Assembly: GCA_025359585.1 (NCBI GenBank)
Contig: JANYFX010000683.1
Span: 1-12,947 of the forward strand
Direction of reading: 5' to 3'
Source of the DNA: Rhizobacter sp.
Lineage (GTDB): Bacteria > Pseudomonadota > Gammaproteobacteria > Burkholderiales > Burkholderiaceae_C
Length of the DNA stretch: 12,947 nt
The number at the start of each line of letters is the position of its first letter. Position 1 is the first letter of the stretch. The notes beneath the pieces are model-generated. The model was given only the letters and a program-made list of their open reading frames with translations. It was not told the origin of the DNA and did no database searches. The position numbers and the translations under genes are program-made. Below are positions 1-6,344 of this stretch, piece after piece.

Positions 1-899
1 GCCTGCAGCACCGTGTACATGTCGGCCACCTTGCCCTGGATCAGCTGGAACTCGCCGATGCTCTGGCCGAACTGCTTGCGGTCGTGGATGTACGGGATCA
101 CGTTGTCCATCACCGACTGCATGATGCCCAGCGGCCCACCGGTGAGCACGGCGCGTTCGTAGTCGAGGCCGCTCATCAAGACCTTGGCGCCGCCGTTCAG
201 GTGGCCGAGCACGTTCTCGACCGGCACCTCGACGTTGGCGAACACCAGCTCGCCGGTGTGGCTGCCACGCATGCCGAGTTTGTCGAGCTTCTGCGCGATG
301 CTGAAGCCTTTCATGCCCTTCTCGATCAGGAAGGCGGTGACACCGCGCGCGCCGAGTTCGGGCTCGGTCTTGGCGTAGACGACGAGCGTGTCGGCGTCAG
401 GCCCGTTGGTGATCCACATCTTCGTGCCGTTGAGCAGGTAGTGGTCGCCTTTGTCCTGCGCCTTCAGCTTCATGCTGATCACGTCGGAGCCGGCGCCGGG
501 TTCGCTCATCGCCAGCGCGCCCACGTGCTCGCCGCTGATCAGCTTGGGCAGATATTTGGCACGTTGTTTGTCGTTGCCGTTGCGCTTGATCTGGTTCACG
601 CACAGGTTCGAGTGCGCGCCGTAGCTCAAGCCGACCGAGGCGCTGGCCCGGCTGATCTCTTCCATCGCGATCATGTGCGCCAGGTAGCCCATGCCGGCGC
701 CGCCGTACTCGTCGCTGACGGTGATGCCGAGCACGCCGAGCGAACCCATCTTGCGCCACAGGTCCATCGGGAACTGGTCGGATCGGTCGATCTCGGCCGC
801 GCGCGGCGCGATCTCGGACTGCGCGAATTCGCGCACTGCGTCGCGCAGCGCGTCCACGTCTTCACCGAGCTGGAAGTTCAGGCCGGGTAGGTTGTTCAT
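1..899 (-). CDS. liuA: Isovaleryl-CoA dehydrogenase, 3' end cut by window edge
   Basis: Flavoprotein that oxidises isovaleryl-CoA to 3-methylcrotonyl-CoA in leucine breakdown, passing electrons to ETF. The window holds 299 codons of a protein usually near 390 aa; the C-terminus lies beyond position 1. Acyl-CoA dehydrogenase features run in order: a helical N-terminal domain, DEYGGAGMG near residues 63-71, the MSEPGAGSD flavin/substrate loop at 131-139, and GTKMWITNGPDAD at 158-170. DYERAVLTGGPLG at 246-258 carries Glu248, which aligns with the catalytic base that sets isovaleryl-CoA dehydrogenases apart from other acyl-CoA dehydrogenases, where the base lies near the C-terminus. The ATG at 897-899 is preceded by AGGAG at a good distance. 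It follows the thioesterase gene by 23 nt, so the two are probably co-transcribed. The symbol rests on the catalytic Glu position and the neighbouring regulator. Confidence 0.93.
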   Translation of the reverse strand, partial: MNNLPGLNFQLGEDVDALRDAVREFAQSEIAPRAAEIDRSDQFPMDLWRKMGSLGVLGITVSDEYGGAGMGYLAHMIAMEEISRASASVGLSYGAHSNLCVNQIKRNGNDKQRAKYLPKLISGEHVGALAMSEPGAGSDVISMKLKAQDKGDHYLLNGTKMWITNGPDADTLVVYAKTEPELGARGVTAFLIEKGMKGFSIAQKLDKLGMRGSHTGELVFANVEVPVENVLGHLNGGAKVLMSGLDYERAVLTGGPLGIMQSVMDNVIPYIHDRKQFGQSIGEFQLIQGKVADMYTVLQ

Positions 900-922
900 G
901 TCTTGTCTCCTGGAAGGTTCGT

Positions 923-1375
923 TCAGTGCCGCACGTCGTCGCGCCCGGTCACGGTCATGATGGTCGCGGTCATCGTCGCCACGAGTTTGCGCTCGCTGCT
1001 GCCGGGCTCGAACTGGAAGGCCTGGCCGTCGACGACGCTGATGGTGCGCCCTGCTTTCTTGACGACGCCTTCGCAGTGCAGCAGCGGCCCGCGCGCCGGC
1101 GCCAGCAGGTTGATCTTGAACTCGATCGTCAACACGCCGGCGCCGGCCGGCATCAGCGTGAACGCGGCGTAACCGCAGGCGGAATCGAGCGCGGTGGCGA
1201 CCATGCCGGCGTGCAGAAAACCGTGCTGCTGCGTCAGGTCGGCACGGTGCGCGAGGGCCAGCACCACGTGCCCGGCTGCTATCGATTCGATCGTGACGCC
1301 GAGCGTCGCCATCGCGGGCTGCTTCGCGAAGGAGTCGCGCGTGCGCTGCTTGAAGTCGGGGTCGGGGGCGATCAT
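923..1375 (-). CDS. PaaI-family hotdog-fold acyl-CoA thioesterase
   Basis: A single-domain hotdog protein of 150 aa, the usual size for PaaI/YdiI-like thioesterases, which hydrolyse acyl-CoA esters to free CoA and acid in the cytoplasm. The signature helix spans residues 51-70: HGFLHAGM (51-58), then ALD with Asp64 in the position of the family's catalytic acid, then SACGYA. The beta-sheet segment VLTIEFKINLLAPA follows. I chose the ATG at 1373-1375 because AGGTG lies nine bases upstream; a GTG four codons earlier is open but would sit on that ribosome site. The gene lies between a palindromic operator (19 nt upstream) and isovaleryl-CoA dehydrogenase (23 nt downstream). A role in releasing CoA from branched-chain acyl-CoA intermediates is therefore likely, but the substrate cannot be read from sequence. 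Confidence 0.88.
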   Translation of the reverse strand: MIAPDPDFKQRTRDSFAKQPAMATLGVTIESIAAGHVVLALAHRADLTQQHGFLHAGMVATALDSACGYAAFTLMPAGAGVLTIEFKINLLAPARGPLLHCEGVVKKAGRTISVVDGQAFQFEPGSSERKLVATMTATIMTVTGRDDVRH

Positions 1376-1394
1376 GGCGGCACACACCTCGAAG

Positions 1395-1410
1395 TTGACG
1401 TATACGTCAA
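1395..1410. promoter_or_regulatory. Perfect 16-bp palindrome, likely operator of the MerR/LiuR-type regulator
   Basis: TTGACGTATACGTCAA is a perfect inverted repeat between the regulator's stop codon (1438) and the thioesterase start (1375). It differs at one base from a second copy at 1875-1890. On the minus strand a TAGAAT -10-like hexamer (1415-1410) abuts and shares one base with the palindrome. TTGACC (1441-1436) lies 20 nt further upstream as a possible -35; if this promoter is real, a bound protein would cover the transcription start. MerR-family dimers bind palindromes of this length, and LiuR is known to control isovalerate genes. I recall the published LiuR consensus only roughly, so the match is inferred. 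Confidence 0.75.
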
Positions 1411-1437
1411 TTCTAGCGACGGCGCTCTCTGCTCAGG

Positions 1438-1830
1438 TCAAGCCTGTTCCTTCTTCAGCCCGAGCGCGAGCAGGCGCCGCGCTTCTTTCTCTTGCGCGCG
1501 CACTTCGTCGAGTGTGGCGTGCAGGTCGGCCATCTGCTGTTCGAGCTGCTCGCGGTGCGTGGCCAGCACAACCAGGAATTTCTTCAGCTGCGGCTGCGTG
1601 TCGCGAGGCGACTCGTACATGTCGACCAGCTCCTTCACCTCGGCCAGCGTCAGCCCCAGGCGTTTGCCACGCAGCGTGAGCTTCAGGCGGGTGCGGTCGC
1701 GCAGCGTGTAGACGCGGTTGCGGCCGCTGCGCTGCGGCGTGATCAGCCCGCAGTCTTCGTAGAAGCGGATCGCGCGGGTCGTCAGGTCGAACTCGCGGGC
1801 GAGTTCCCCGATCGTGAAGGTGGAAGACAT
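1438..1830 (-). CDS. liuR: MerR-family transcriptional regulator, LiuR-like
   Basis: A 130-aa MerR-family DNA-binding protein. The N-terminal winged helix-turn-helix is clear: FTIGELAREFDLTTRAIRFY at residues 5-24, followed by EDCGLITPQRSGRNRVY as the wing. The next helices (RTRLKLTLRGKRLGLTLAEV) are typical. A long amphipathic dimerisation helix (about 80-125) is rich in Glu, Gln and Lys. There is no C-terminal cysteine-rich metal site, which argues against the metal-sensing MerR branches and for the LiuR branch, which senses branched-chain acyl-CoA metabolism. Context supports this: isovaleryl-CoA dehydrogenase lies downstream and matching palindromes flank the gene on both sides. The ATG at 1828-1830 has no strong Shine-Dalgarno sequence. 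The gene name rests on fold plus neighbourhood. Confidence 0.88.
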   Translation of the reverse strand: MSSTFTIGELAREFDLTTRAIRFYEDCGLITPQRSGRNRVYTLRDRTRLKLTLRGKRLGLTLAEVKELVDMYESPRDTQPQLKKFLVVLATHREQLEQQMADLHATLDEVRAQEKEARRLLALGLKKEQA

Positions 1831-1874
1831 CTGGGTGACAGCGGCAGAAGTGAGGGCGACTTACACTGGCCCGG

Positions 1875-1890
1875 TTGACGTTTACGTCAA
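1875..1890. promoter_or_regulatory. Second 16-bp operator between the regulator and the divergent hydrolase
   Basis: TTGACGTTTACGTCAA is a near-perfect palindrome (the two central-most bases break symmetry) and matches the copy at 1395-1410 at 15 of 16 positions. It sits between the divergent starts of the MerR-type regulator (1830, minus) and the MBL-fold hydrolase (1923, plus), so one site could control both. On the minus strand its left arm, TTGACG, can serve as a -35 element, with TGTAAG 19 bases downstream (1865-1860). That long spacer is typical of MerR-controlled promoters. The pairing is a candidate only; the palindrome itself is seen directly. Confidence 0.75.
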
Positions 1891-1922
1891 GTGTAGTGCG
1901 CGCAATCGTGAAGGCCGAACGA

Positions 1923-2978
1923 ATGAACGAGCTCGAAAAACAGCTGAACTACCCCCTCGGCGACACGCTGCCCGCCATCGGCACCACGCTCGAAGTGGCG
2001 CCCGGTGTGCGCTGGCTGCGCATGGTGCTGCCGTTCCAGCTCGACCACATCAACCTGTGGCTGCTGCGTGACGAACAGGACGGTGTGCAGGGCTGGAGCA
2101 TCGTCGACTGCGGCATCTCCAACGACCAGACCCGCGCCGCCTGGGAGCAGATCTTCGCGAACGAGTTGCAAGGCCTGCCGGTGCTGCGCCTGATCGTCAC
2201 GCACATGCACCCCGACCACATCGGCCTGGCGCACTGGCTCACCGAACGCTTTGGCGTGAGGATGTGGGTCAGCGCCACCGACTACAACACCGCGCGCCTG
2301 GCAAGCAACTCCACCACCGGCTTCGGCGGTGAAGCGACCGCCCGTTTCATGGCCAGCCACGGTTTGACCGACGCCGATTCGCAAACGCAGATCAAAGGCC
2401 GCACCAATTACTACGCCAACATGGTGCCGCAAATTCCGAGCAGCTTTCGCCGGCTGATGGACGGCGACACGCTGCAGATCGGCGGCCGTTCGTGGGTCTG
2501 CCACGCGGGCTACGGCCACGCGCCCGAGCACATGTCGTTGCACTGCGCCGAGCTGGGCGCATTGATCAGCGGCGACATGGTGTTGCCACGCATCTCCACC
2601 AACGTGAGCGTGCACGAGACCGAGCCCGAGTCGAACCCGCTGCAGCTCTACCTCGACTCGATCAAACGTTTGAAGGCGCTGCCCGAAAGCACGCTGGTGC
2701 TGCCCTCGCACGGCCGGCCGTTCACCGGCCTGCACACACGCATCGAGCAGCTCGTGGCGCACCACGACGAGCGTTTCGCCGATGTGATCAAGGCCTGCGC
2801 CGAAGCGCCGCAAAACGCGGCCGACCTGCTGATGATCCTGTTCCGCCGAAAACTCGACTTGCATCAGACCACGTTTGCGATGGGCGAGTCGGTGGCGCAC
2901 CTGCACGCGCTGTGGCTCGCAGGCCAGCTGACCCGCAAGCTCGACGCCGACGGCATCTACCGCTTCTCGCTCACCTGA
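1923..2978 (+). CDS. Metallo-beta-lactamase-fold hydrolase in the liu neighbourhood
   Basis: A 351-aa MBL-fold protein (COG0491-like). The metal-binding HxHxDH motif is HMHPDH at residues 94-99. Further ligands are likely His199 in GYGHAPEH, Asp218 in ISGDM, and His263 in LPSHGRP, so the di-metal site looks complete. The fold usually gives 210-250 aa; the extra C-terminal ~80 residues (helical, ending in AGQLTRKLDADGIYRFSLT) form an additional domain seen in many proteobacterial relatives. I chose the ATG at 1923 because GAAGG lies eight bases upstream; a TTG-initiated extension to 1875 would begin inside the operator palindrome. The gene diverges from the regulator and shares its operator, so it probably acts in leucine/isovalerate catabolism, perhaps as a thioester hydrolase. 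Its exact substrate is unknown. Confidence 0.88.
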   Translation: MNELEKQLNYPLGDTLPAIGTTLEVAPGVRWLRMVLPFQLDHINLWLLRDEQDGVQGWSIVDCGISNDQTRAAWEQIFANELQGLPVLRLIVTHMHPDHIGLAHWLTERFGVRMWVSATDYNTARLASNSTTGFGGEATARFMASHGLTDADSQTQIKGRTNYYANMVPQIPSSFRRLMDGDTLQIGGRSWVCHAGYGHAPEHMSLHCAELGALISGDMVLPRISTNVSVHETEPESNPLQLYLDSIKRLKALPESTLVLPSHGRPFTGLHTRIEQLVAHHDERFADVIKACAEAPQNAADLLMILFRRKLDLHQTTFAMGESVAHLHALWLAGQLTRKLDADGIYRFSLT

Positions 2979-2998
2979 GCGGAACGCCCAGGCTCAGG
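2974..2998. terminator. Inverted repeat between convergent genes containing both stop codons
   Basis: CCTGAGC (2974-2980) and GCTCAGG (2992-2998) form a 7-bp perfect stem with an 11-nt loop. The left arm contains the hydrolase stop TGA, and the right arm contains the stop of the minus-strand small protein. No T-tract follows on either side, so intrinsic termination is uncertain. It may act as a bidirectional 3'-end structure. Confidence 0.4.
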
Positions 2999-3215
2999 CC
3001 CGCGGTTCGGCGCGGCGCTCGAAGCGCGGGGCAACGTGCGTGAGTTCGGTGGCGACGAAGTCGACCGCCGCCTCGGGCACCATCGCCGCGGTGCGTTCGA
3101 AGCTGCGGAATTCGCGCGCCAGGCCGCGCGCTTCGTCGCGCGCGATCTGCTGGTCGAGTTCGACGATTCGAAGGGCGCAACGCTCGATCCATTCGGCGGT
3201 CGTCAAGGTGTTCAT
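2994..3215 (-). CDS. Small protein of unknown function, 73 aa
   Basis: I do not recognise this family. The start at 3213-3215 has a strong AAGGAGA ribosome site eight bases upstream, which is the main reason to believe the gene. An ATG further upstream (3290) is open but has no such site. The product starts MNTLTTAEWIERCALRIVEL and is mostly helical, with heptad-like spacing in the first 45 residues. It is acidic early (ELDQQIARDEARG) and Arg-rich at the end (FERRAEPRA). It has no cysteine cluster, signal peptide or membrane segment. It converges with the MBL-fold hydrolase, with 15 nt between the stop codons, so it is not part of that transcript. Function cannot be assigned. Confidence 0.6.
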   Translation of the reverse strand: MNTLTTAEWIERCALRIVELDQQIARDEARGLAREFRSFERTAAMVPEAAVDFVATELTHVAPRFERRAEPRA

Positions 3216-3316
3216 CACAGGTCTCCTTCGTTGGCTGGCGAATCTCTGTCCCCATGATCGCGCCGATCGGGCCGTTTCGCACCACTTCAATCAAGGGATG
3301 CGCGCGCACCGGCGCT

Positions 3317-3934
3317 TCAGATTTCGTCGATCGGGTTCGCCTTGGCCTCGAAGGAAAAACGATCGCGGGTATTCACGTAGAAACTCGCGCCGAAGCGGGC
3401 CACGGGAAAGTAGCTTTGCAGCCGCACGCGCCAGGTCTCGGTGTCGATCAACCCCTCGCGCGCGTGCAGCCGGCGCACCTGACCGATGAAAATCTGGCGG
3501 CTCGCGGTTTCCAGCGTTTCCCACAATGTGCACTCGAATGCCACGGGCGCTTGCGCGATGCGCGGCGGCGCGACCGCGTTGCAGGGCAGCGTGGTCAACC
3601 CGACATGCAAGAGCTCGCTCACATCGGGCGGCAGGCGCTCGCCGCAGCGGTGCATCTGCTCGGCCATGGCTTCGTCGGCGATGTGGACGACGAACTCCTT
3701 CGTGCGCACGATGTTCGCGGCCGTGTCTTTCAAGTGCCCGTCCTGCAGCCGGTTGATGCTGATCATCAGGATCGGCGGTTCTTCGCCGAGCATGTTGAAC
3801 ATGCTGAACGGCGCGGCGTTGACGACGCCGGTTTCGCCGAGCGTGGTGACGAGCGCGATCGGCCGCGGCACGATCAGGCTGGCCATCAGCTTGTAGCGCT
3901 GGTACTCGGTGAGGCTGGCGAAGTCGATGTCCAT
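3317..3934 (-). CDS. Flavin reductase family protein (DIM6/NTAB, FMN-binding split barrel)
   Basis: A 205-aa protein of the flavin-reductase-like split-barrel family, which binds FMN and either reduces free flavin for a partner monooxygenase or acts as an oxidoreductase itself. IVPRPIALVTT at residues 21-31 is the family's characteristic N-terminal strand and flavin loop, followed by NAAPFSMFNMLGEEPP. The segment DTAANIVRTKEFVVHI matches the usual helix-strand before the second half. Its start overlaps the deacetylase stop by one base (TGATG), so translation is probably coupled. No monooxygenase gene is visible nearby, so its flavin customer is unknown. The pair has lost the region upstream of its truncated regulator, which may affect its expression. 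Confidence 0.85.
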   Translation of the reverse strand: MDIDFASLTEYQRYKLMASLIVPRPIALVTTLGETGVVNAAPFSMFNMLGEEPPILMISINRLQDGHLKDTAANIVRTKEFVVHIADEAMAEQMHRCGERLPPDVSELLHVGLTTLPCNAVAPPRIAQAPVAFECTLWETLETASRQIFIGQVRRLHAREGLIDTETWRVRLQSYFPVARFGASFYVNTRDRFSFEAKANPIDEI

Positions 3935-4857
3935 CAGCGGGGCTCCCGCAGGCTGTTCATCGTGTCCATCGCGTCGGCGATTCGGCCCGGCGTGGTGATC
4001 CACACCTCGCCCGGCGCGGTGATGGTCGCGTGCGAAACGATGTGGCGCAGCGCACGCCGCAAATGCCGCAGGCGGTAGGGCTGGCCGACGATGTACGGGT
4101 GCAGCGCGATGCCCATCACCAGGCCGTGCGGCTCGGCGGGTTTGTGCGCCTGCTCCAGCATTTCGTCGAACTGGTCGATGATCATCTGCGCGAAGTCTTT
4201 CGCGTCCATCTGCCGGCCCATGATCATCGGAATGTCGTTCAGCTCCTGCGGATACGGCACGGCCCAGAGCGGGCCGCTGCGGGTGTTCATCAGCGTCGGC
4301 TGGTCGTCGTGGCACCGGTTCAGCGTGTAGCGTAAACCCGCTTCGCGCAGAAGGTCGGGCGTGACAGCGCTTTCCGAGATCCACGGCGAGAGCCAGCCGT
4401 CGGGGGCCTTGCCGTGGGCCGCGGCCATGCGCTCGCGGCATTGCACGATCAAGGCGCGCTCGGCGTTTTCGTTCAGATCGGATTGGCGCTGCGAATTCGT
4501 GTGGCCGTGGGCGATCAGCTCATCGCCTCGCGCAGCGAAGGCGTCGACCACCTCGGGGCAGTGTGCGTACAGTGCCGTGTTGATCAGCGCGCCGGTCGGC
4601 AACGAAAGCTCGTCGAACAGGTCGAGGCAGCGCCAAACGCCAACCCGGTTGCCGTACTCGCGCCACGCGTAGTTCAACACGTCGGGCTGTTTCGACGCGG
4701 GTGCGATGTTGGCGCCCAGCCCTTCGCCGAACGCGAAGTGTTCGATGTTGAAGCCGACGTACACCGCCAGCCGCGCACCGTTCGGCCAGTGCAGCGCCGG
4801 CCGGCGCGTGATGGCCGAGTAGCCGAAGCGGCCGTGGTGGGGCAGCGTGCCGCTCAT
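3934..4857 (-). CDS. Polysaccharide-deacetylase-fold hydrolase, PuuE/cyclic-imidase-like
   Basis: A 307-aa NodB-fold protein of the allantoinase PuuE/cyclic imide hydrolase group, which opens cyclic ureide or imide rings rather than acting on polysaccharides. It has VGFNIEHF at 34-41 where classical deacetylases have an Asp-Asp motif, ELIAHGHTNS at 113-122 with the metal-site histidines, SPWISES in the middle, and GIALHPYIVGQPYR near the C-terminus. The ATG at 4855-4857 overlaps the stop of the GntR remnant (ATGA); the frame stays open to 5316, but that part is antisense to the racemase remnant and carries no domain. Downstream it is coupled to a flavin reductase. The remains of a hydantoin-type racemase next door fit a cyclic-amide substrate. 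Allantoin itself is less certain. Confidence 0.85.
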   Translation of the reverse strand: MSGTLPHHGRFGYSAITRRPALHWPNGARLAVYVGFNIEHFAFGEGLGANIAPASKQPDVLNYAWREYGNRVGVWRCLDLFDELSLPTGALINTALYAHCPEVVDAFAARGDELIAHGHTNSQRQSDLNENAERALIVQCRERMAAAHGKAPDGWLSPWISESAVTPDLLREAGLRYTLNRCHDDQPTLMNTRSGPLWAVPYPQELNDIPMIMGRQMDAKDFAQMIIDQFDEMLEQAHKPAEPHGLVMGIALHPYIVGQPYRLRHLRRALRHIVSHATITAPGEVWITTPGRIADAMDTMNSLREPR

Positions 4858-5185
4858 GCTGCGCGGTAGCCCTTGAACACGTCGCGCAGCGGCGCTGCGG
4901 CACGCGGCGCCGGCTGCGAGAGCGAGCGTTCGATCTCGTTCAGGTGCCGGCGCGTCTCGGTGGCTGCCGCCGCGCTGCCGGCGCCGGTCAGCGTCACCAG
5001 CAACTGCTGGTGGCTGTGCGCCACGCACATCGGCTGGCCGGGCGCCTTGTACAGCGCCATCAGCAGCGAGGTGGTCGGCAGCAGTTCGTCGAGCAGGCGC
5101 ACGAAGATCGGGTTGCCGCTCATGCGGGCGAGTTGCAGGTGGAACTCGCCCGAGAGGCGAATCGCCTCCTGCTTGTTCTGACGTG
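4854..5185 (-). pseudogene. GntR-family (FCD) regulator remnant, C-terminal half only
   Basis: The minus frame from about 5185 down to the stop at 4854 encodes roughly 110 residues of an FCD effector domain: QEAIRLSGEFHLQLARMSGN, then PIFVRLLDELLPTTSLLMAL, and a terminal HSHQQLL segment. Full-length members are about 220-240 aa with an N-terminal winged HTH. Neither the HTH nor the first FCD helices are present: upstream of about 5185 the strand is antisense to a racemase fragment. A start at ATG 5123 would give only 89 aa without a DNA-binding domain, so I treat it as broken. Its stop overlaps the deacetylase start by 4 nt, which implies it was once the first gene of that operon. The right boundary is accurate to about 10 bases. 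Confidence 0.8.
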
Positions 5186-5386
5186 CTCGGCTGCGCCGGC
5201 ATGGCCGACCTGTGCCAGGCGCTGCAACAACGCCTGGGCGTGCCGGTGATCGACGGCGTGGGCGCGGCGGTGAAGCTGGCCGAAGGGCTTGTGGCGCTGG
5301 GGCTGGGGACGAGCAAGCTGGGGGACTATGCGGCGCCGCTGAGCAAGCCGTACGCAGGGCTTGCTGCCCCGTATTCGCCGCGCTGA
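5183..5386 (+). pseudogene. Asp/Glu/hydantoin racemase remnant, C-terminal end only
   Basis: The plus frame from 5183 to the TGA at 5384-5386 encodes 67 residues that read as the end of an Asp/Glu/hydantoin-type racemase. VLGCAGM carries the second catalytic cysteine, followed by a helix, then GVPVIDGVGAAVKLAEGLVA, and a C-terminal LGLGTSKLGDY. Family members are about 220-250 aa with two catalytic cysteines; the first cysteine and about 70% of the protein are missing. Left of 5183 the DNA encodes the GntR remnant on the other strand. A GTG start could yield a short peptide, but it would not be an active racemase. It points to lost hydantoin or amino-acid racemisation linked to the neighbouring PuuE-like hydrolase. 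Confidence 0.78.
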
Positions 5387-5402
5387 AACGGCGCGTGGCG
5401 CG

Positions 5403-6344
5403 TCAGTCGAAAACCGGAACGACCCCGTCCTTCAAGCTGCCGCGCGCCACCTCGTAATCGGGCACGACAGACCGCACCACGTCCCAGAAACGCGGGCTGT
5501 GGTTCATCTCGCGCAGGTGCGCGAGTTCGTGCGCGACGACGTAGTCGATGGTCGACAACCCGAAGTGAATCAGCCGCCAGTTCAGGCGGATCGACCCGTC
5601 GGCACTCGCGCTGCCCCAGCGCGTCTGCGCCGACGACAGCGACAGGCGCGTGTAGCGCACGCCGAGCTTCTGCGTGTAGAGCTGGCAACGCTCTTCGAAC
5701 ACGCGCCGCGCCTGGCGCTGCAGCCAGCTCTGCACCACGTCGCGGATCTGCGCGGCGGTGGCGGTGTGCGGCAGGCCGATGTGCAGCGTGAGGCGCGGTA
5801 CGCCGGGCAAGGATTCGCCGTCGGTGTTGAGCACCGCACCGCCTTTGGTCAGGCCGGCGCGCGCGTCGAGCACCACGATCACCGTTTCGCCGAGAAAGGG
5901 AATGCTGGTGCCGTCGCGCCAGTCGACCTTGGCTTGCTGCAATCGCTGCGCGCGCTCCTGTTGCTCGGCAAGCTTGCGCAGGATCCAGCCGGCCTTCTCA
6001 CGCAGCGCAGCTTCGATGTCGCCGATGCCGACCCACTTCGGCGCGTTGACGCTCAGGCCTTCCATGCCGACGATGAAGCCGATGCTGCGGCGCCGCGCGC
6101 GCTTGAGCGCGTAGGCCACCACGTGTTCCTGCAGGCGGATCTCGCGGTCGGCCTGCGGGTGGCGGAACATGGCGGGGACGAGCACGCTGAAGAGGGCCAC
6201 GGCGTCGGGAACTGGAAGCGTTGGGATGGGTACGGCTTGCACAGGCGTGGGCGGCAGCGCCTCGGCCACCACGGCGACCGCCGGCACCGGTTCATCGAAC
6301 AGCGAAAGCTGCGATGAGCCGGTGGCCGGGGTCGCGCGGCTCAT
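5403..6344 (-). CDS. YgjP-type zinc metallopeptidase with N-terminal clamp-binding-like motif
   Basis: A 313-aa protein with a C-terminal YgjP/DUF45 (SprT- and WLM-related) metallopeptidase domain. HELAHL at 272-277 gives the HExxH zinc motif, and His282 in REMNH is the likely third ligand. RWGSASADGSIRLNWRLIHF before it is the conserved lead-in of this family. The N-terminal ~45 residues are low-complexity (Pro, Ala, Val) and include QLSLF at residues 12-16, an exact match to the consensus QL[S/D]LF peptide that binds the bacterial sliding clamp DnaN. Its ATG overlaps the plsC stop (ATGA), making it the last gene of the glyQ operon-like run. The substrate is unknown; DNA-bound proteins are a reasonable guess from the motif and the related eukaryotic proteases. 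Confidence 0.88.
   Translation of the reverse strand: MSRATPATGSSQLSLFDEPVPAVAVVAEALPPTPVQAVPIPTLPVPDAVALFSVLVPAMFRHPQADREIRLQEHVVAYALKRARRRSIGFIVGMEGLSVNAPKWVGIGDIEAALREKAGWILRKLAEQQERAQRLQQAKVDWRDGTSIPFLGETVIVVLDARAGLTKGGAVLNTDGESLPGVPRLTLHIGLPHTATAAQIRDVVQSWLQRQARRVFEERCQLYTQKLGVRYTRLSLSSAQTRWGSASADGSIRLNWRLIHFGLSTIDYVVAHELAHLREMNHSPRFWDVVRSVVPDYEVARGSLKDGVVPVFD

Noticed and set aside
84..890. 268-codon plus-strand open frame
   Set aside because: Antisense to isovaleryl-CoA dehydrogenase, whose catalytic residues and family blocks are clear on the minus strand.
1376..1387. GTG start four codons upstream for the thioesterase
   Set aside because: It lies on the AGGTG ribosome site that serves the ATG at 1375.
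4858..5316. N-terminal extension of the PuuE-like hydrolase frame
   Set aside because: It overlaps the GntR remnant in another frame and is antisense to the racemase remnant; it contains no domain, while the ATG at 4857 gives a normal-length family member.
5376..5393. CGCCG...CGGCG hairpin between the racemase remnant and the YgjP-type gene as a terminator
   Set aside because: Only 5 bp of stem and no T-tract on either strand; expected by chance in DNA this GC-rich.
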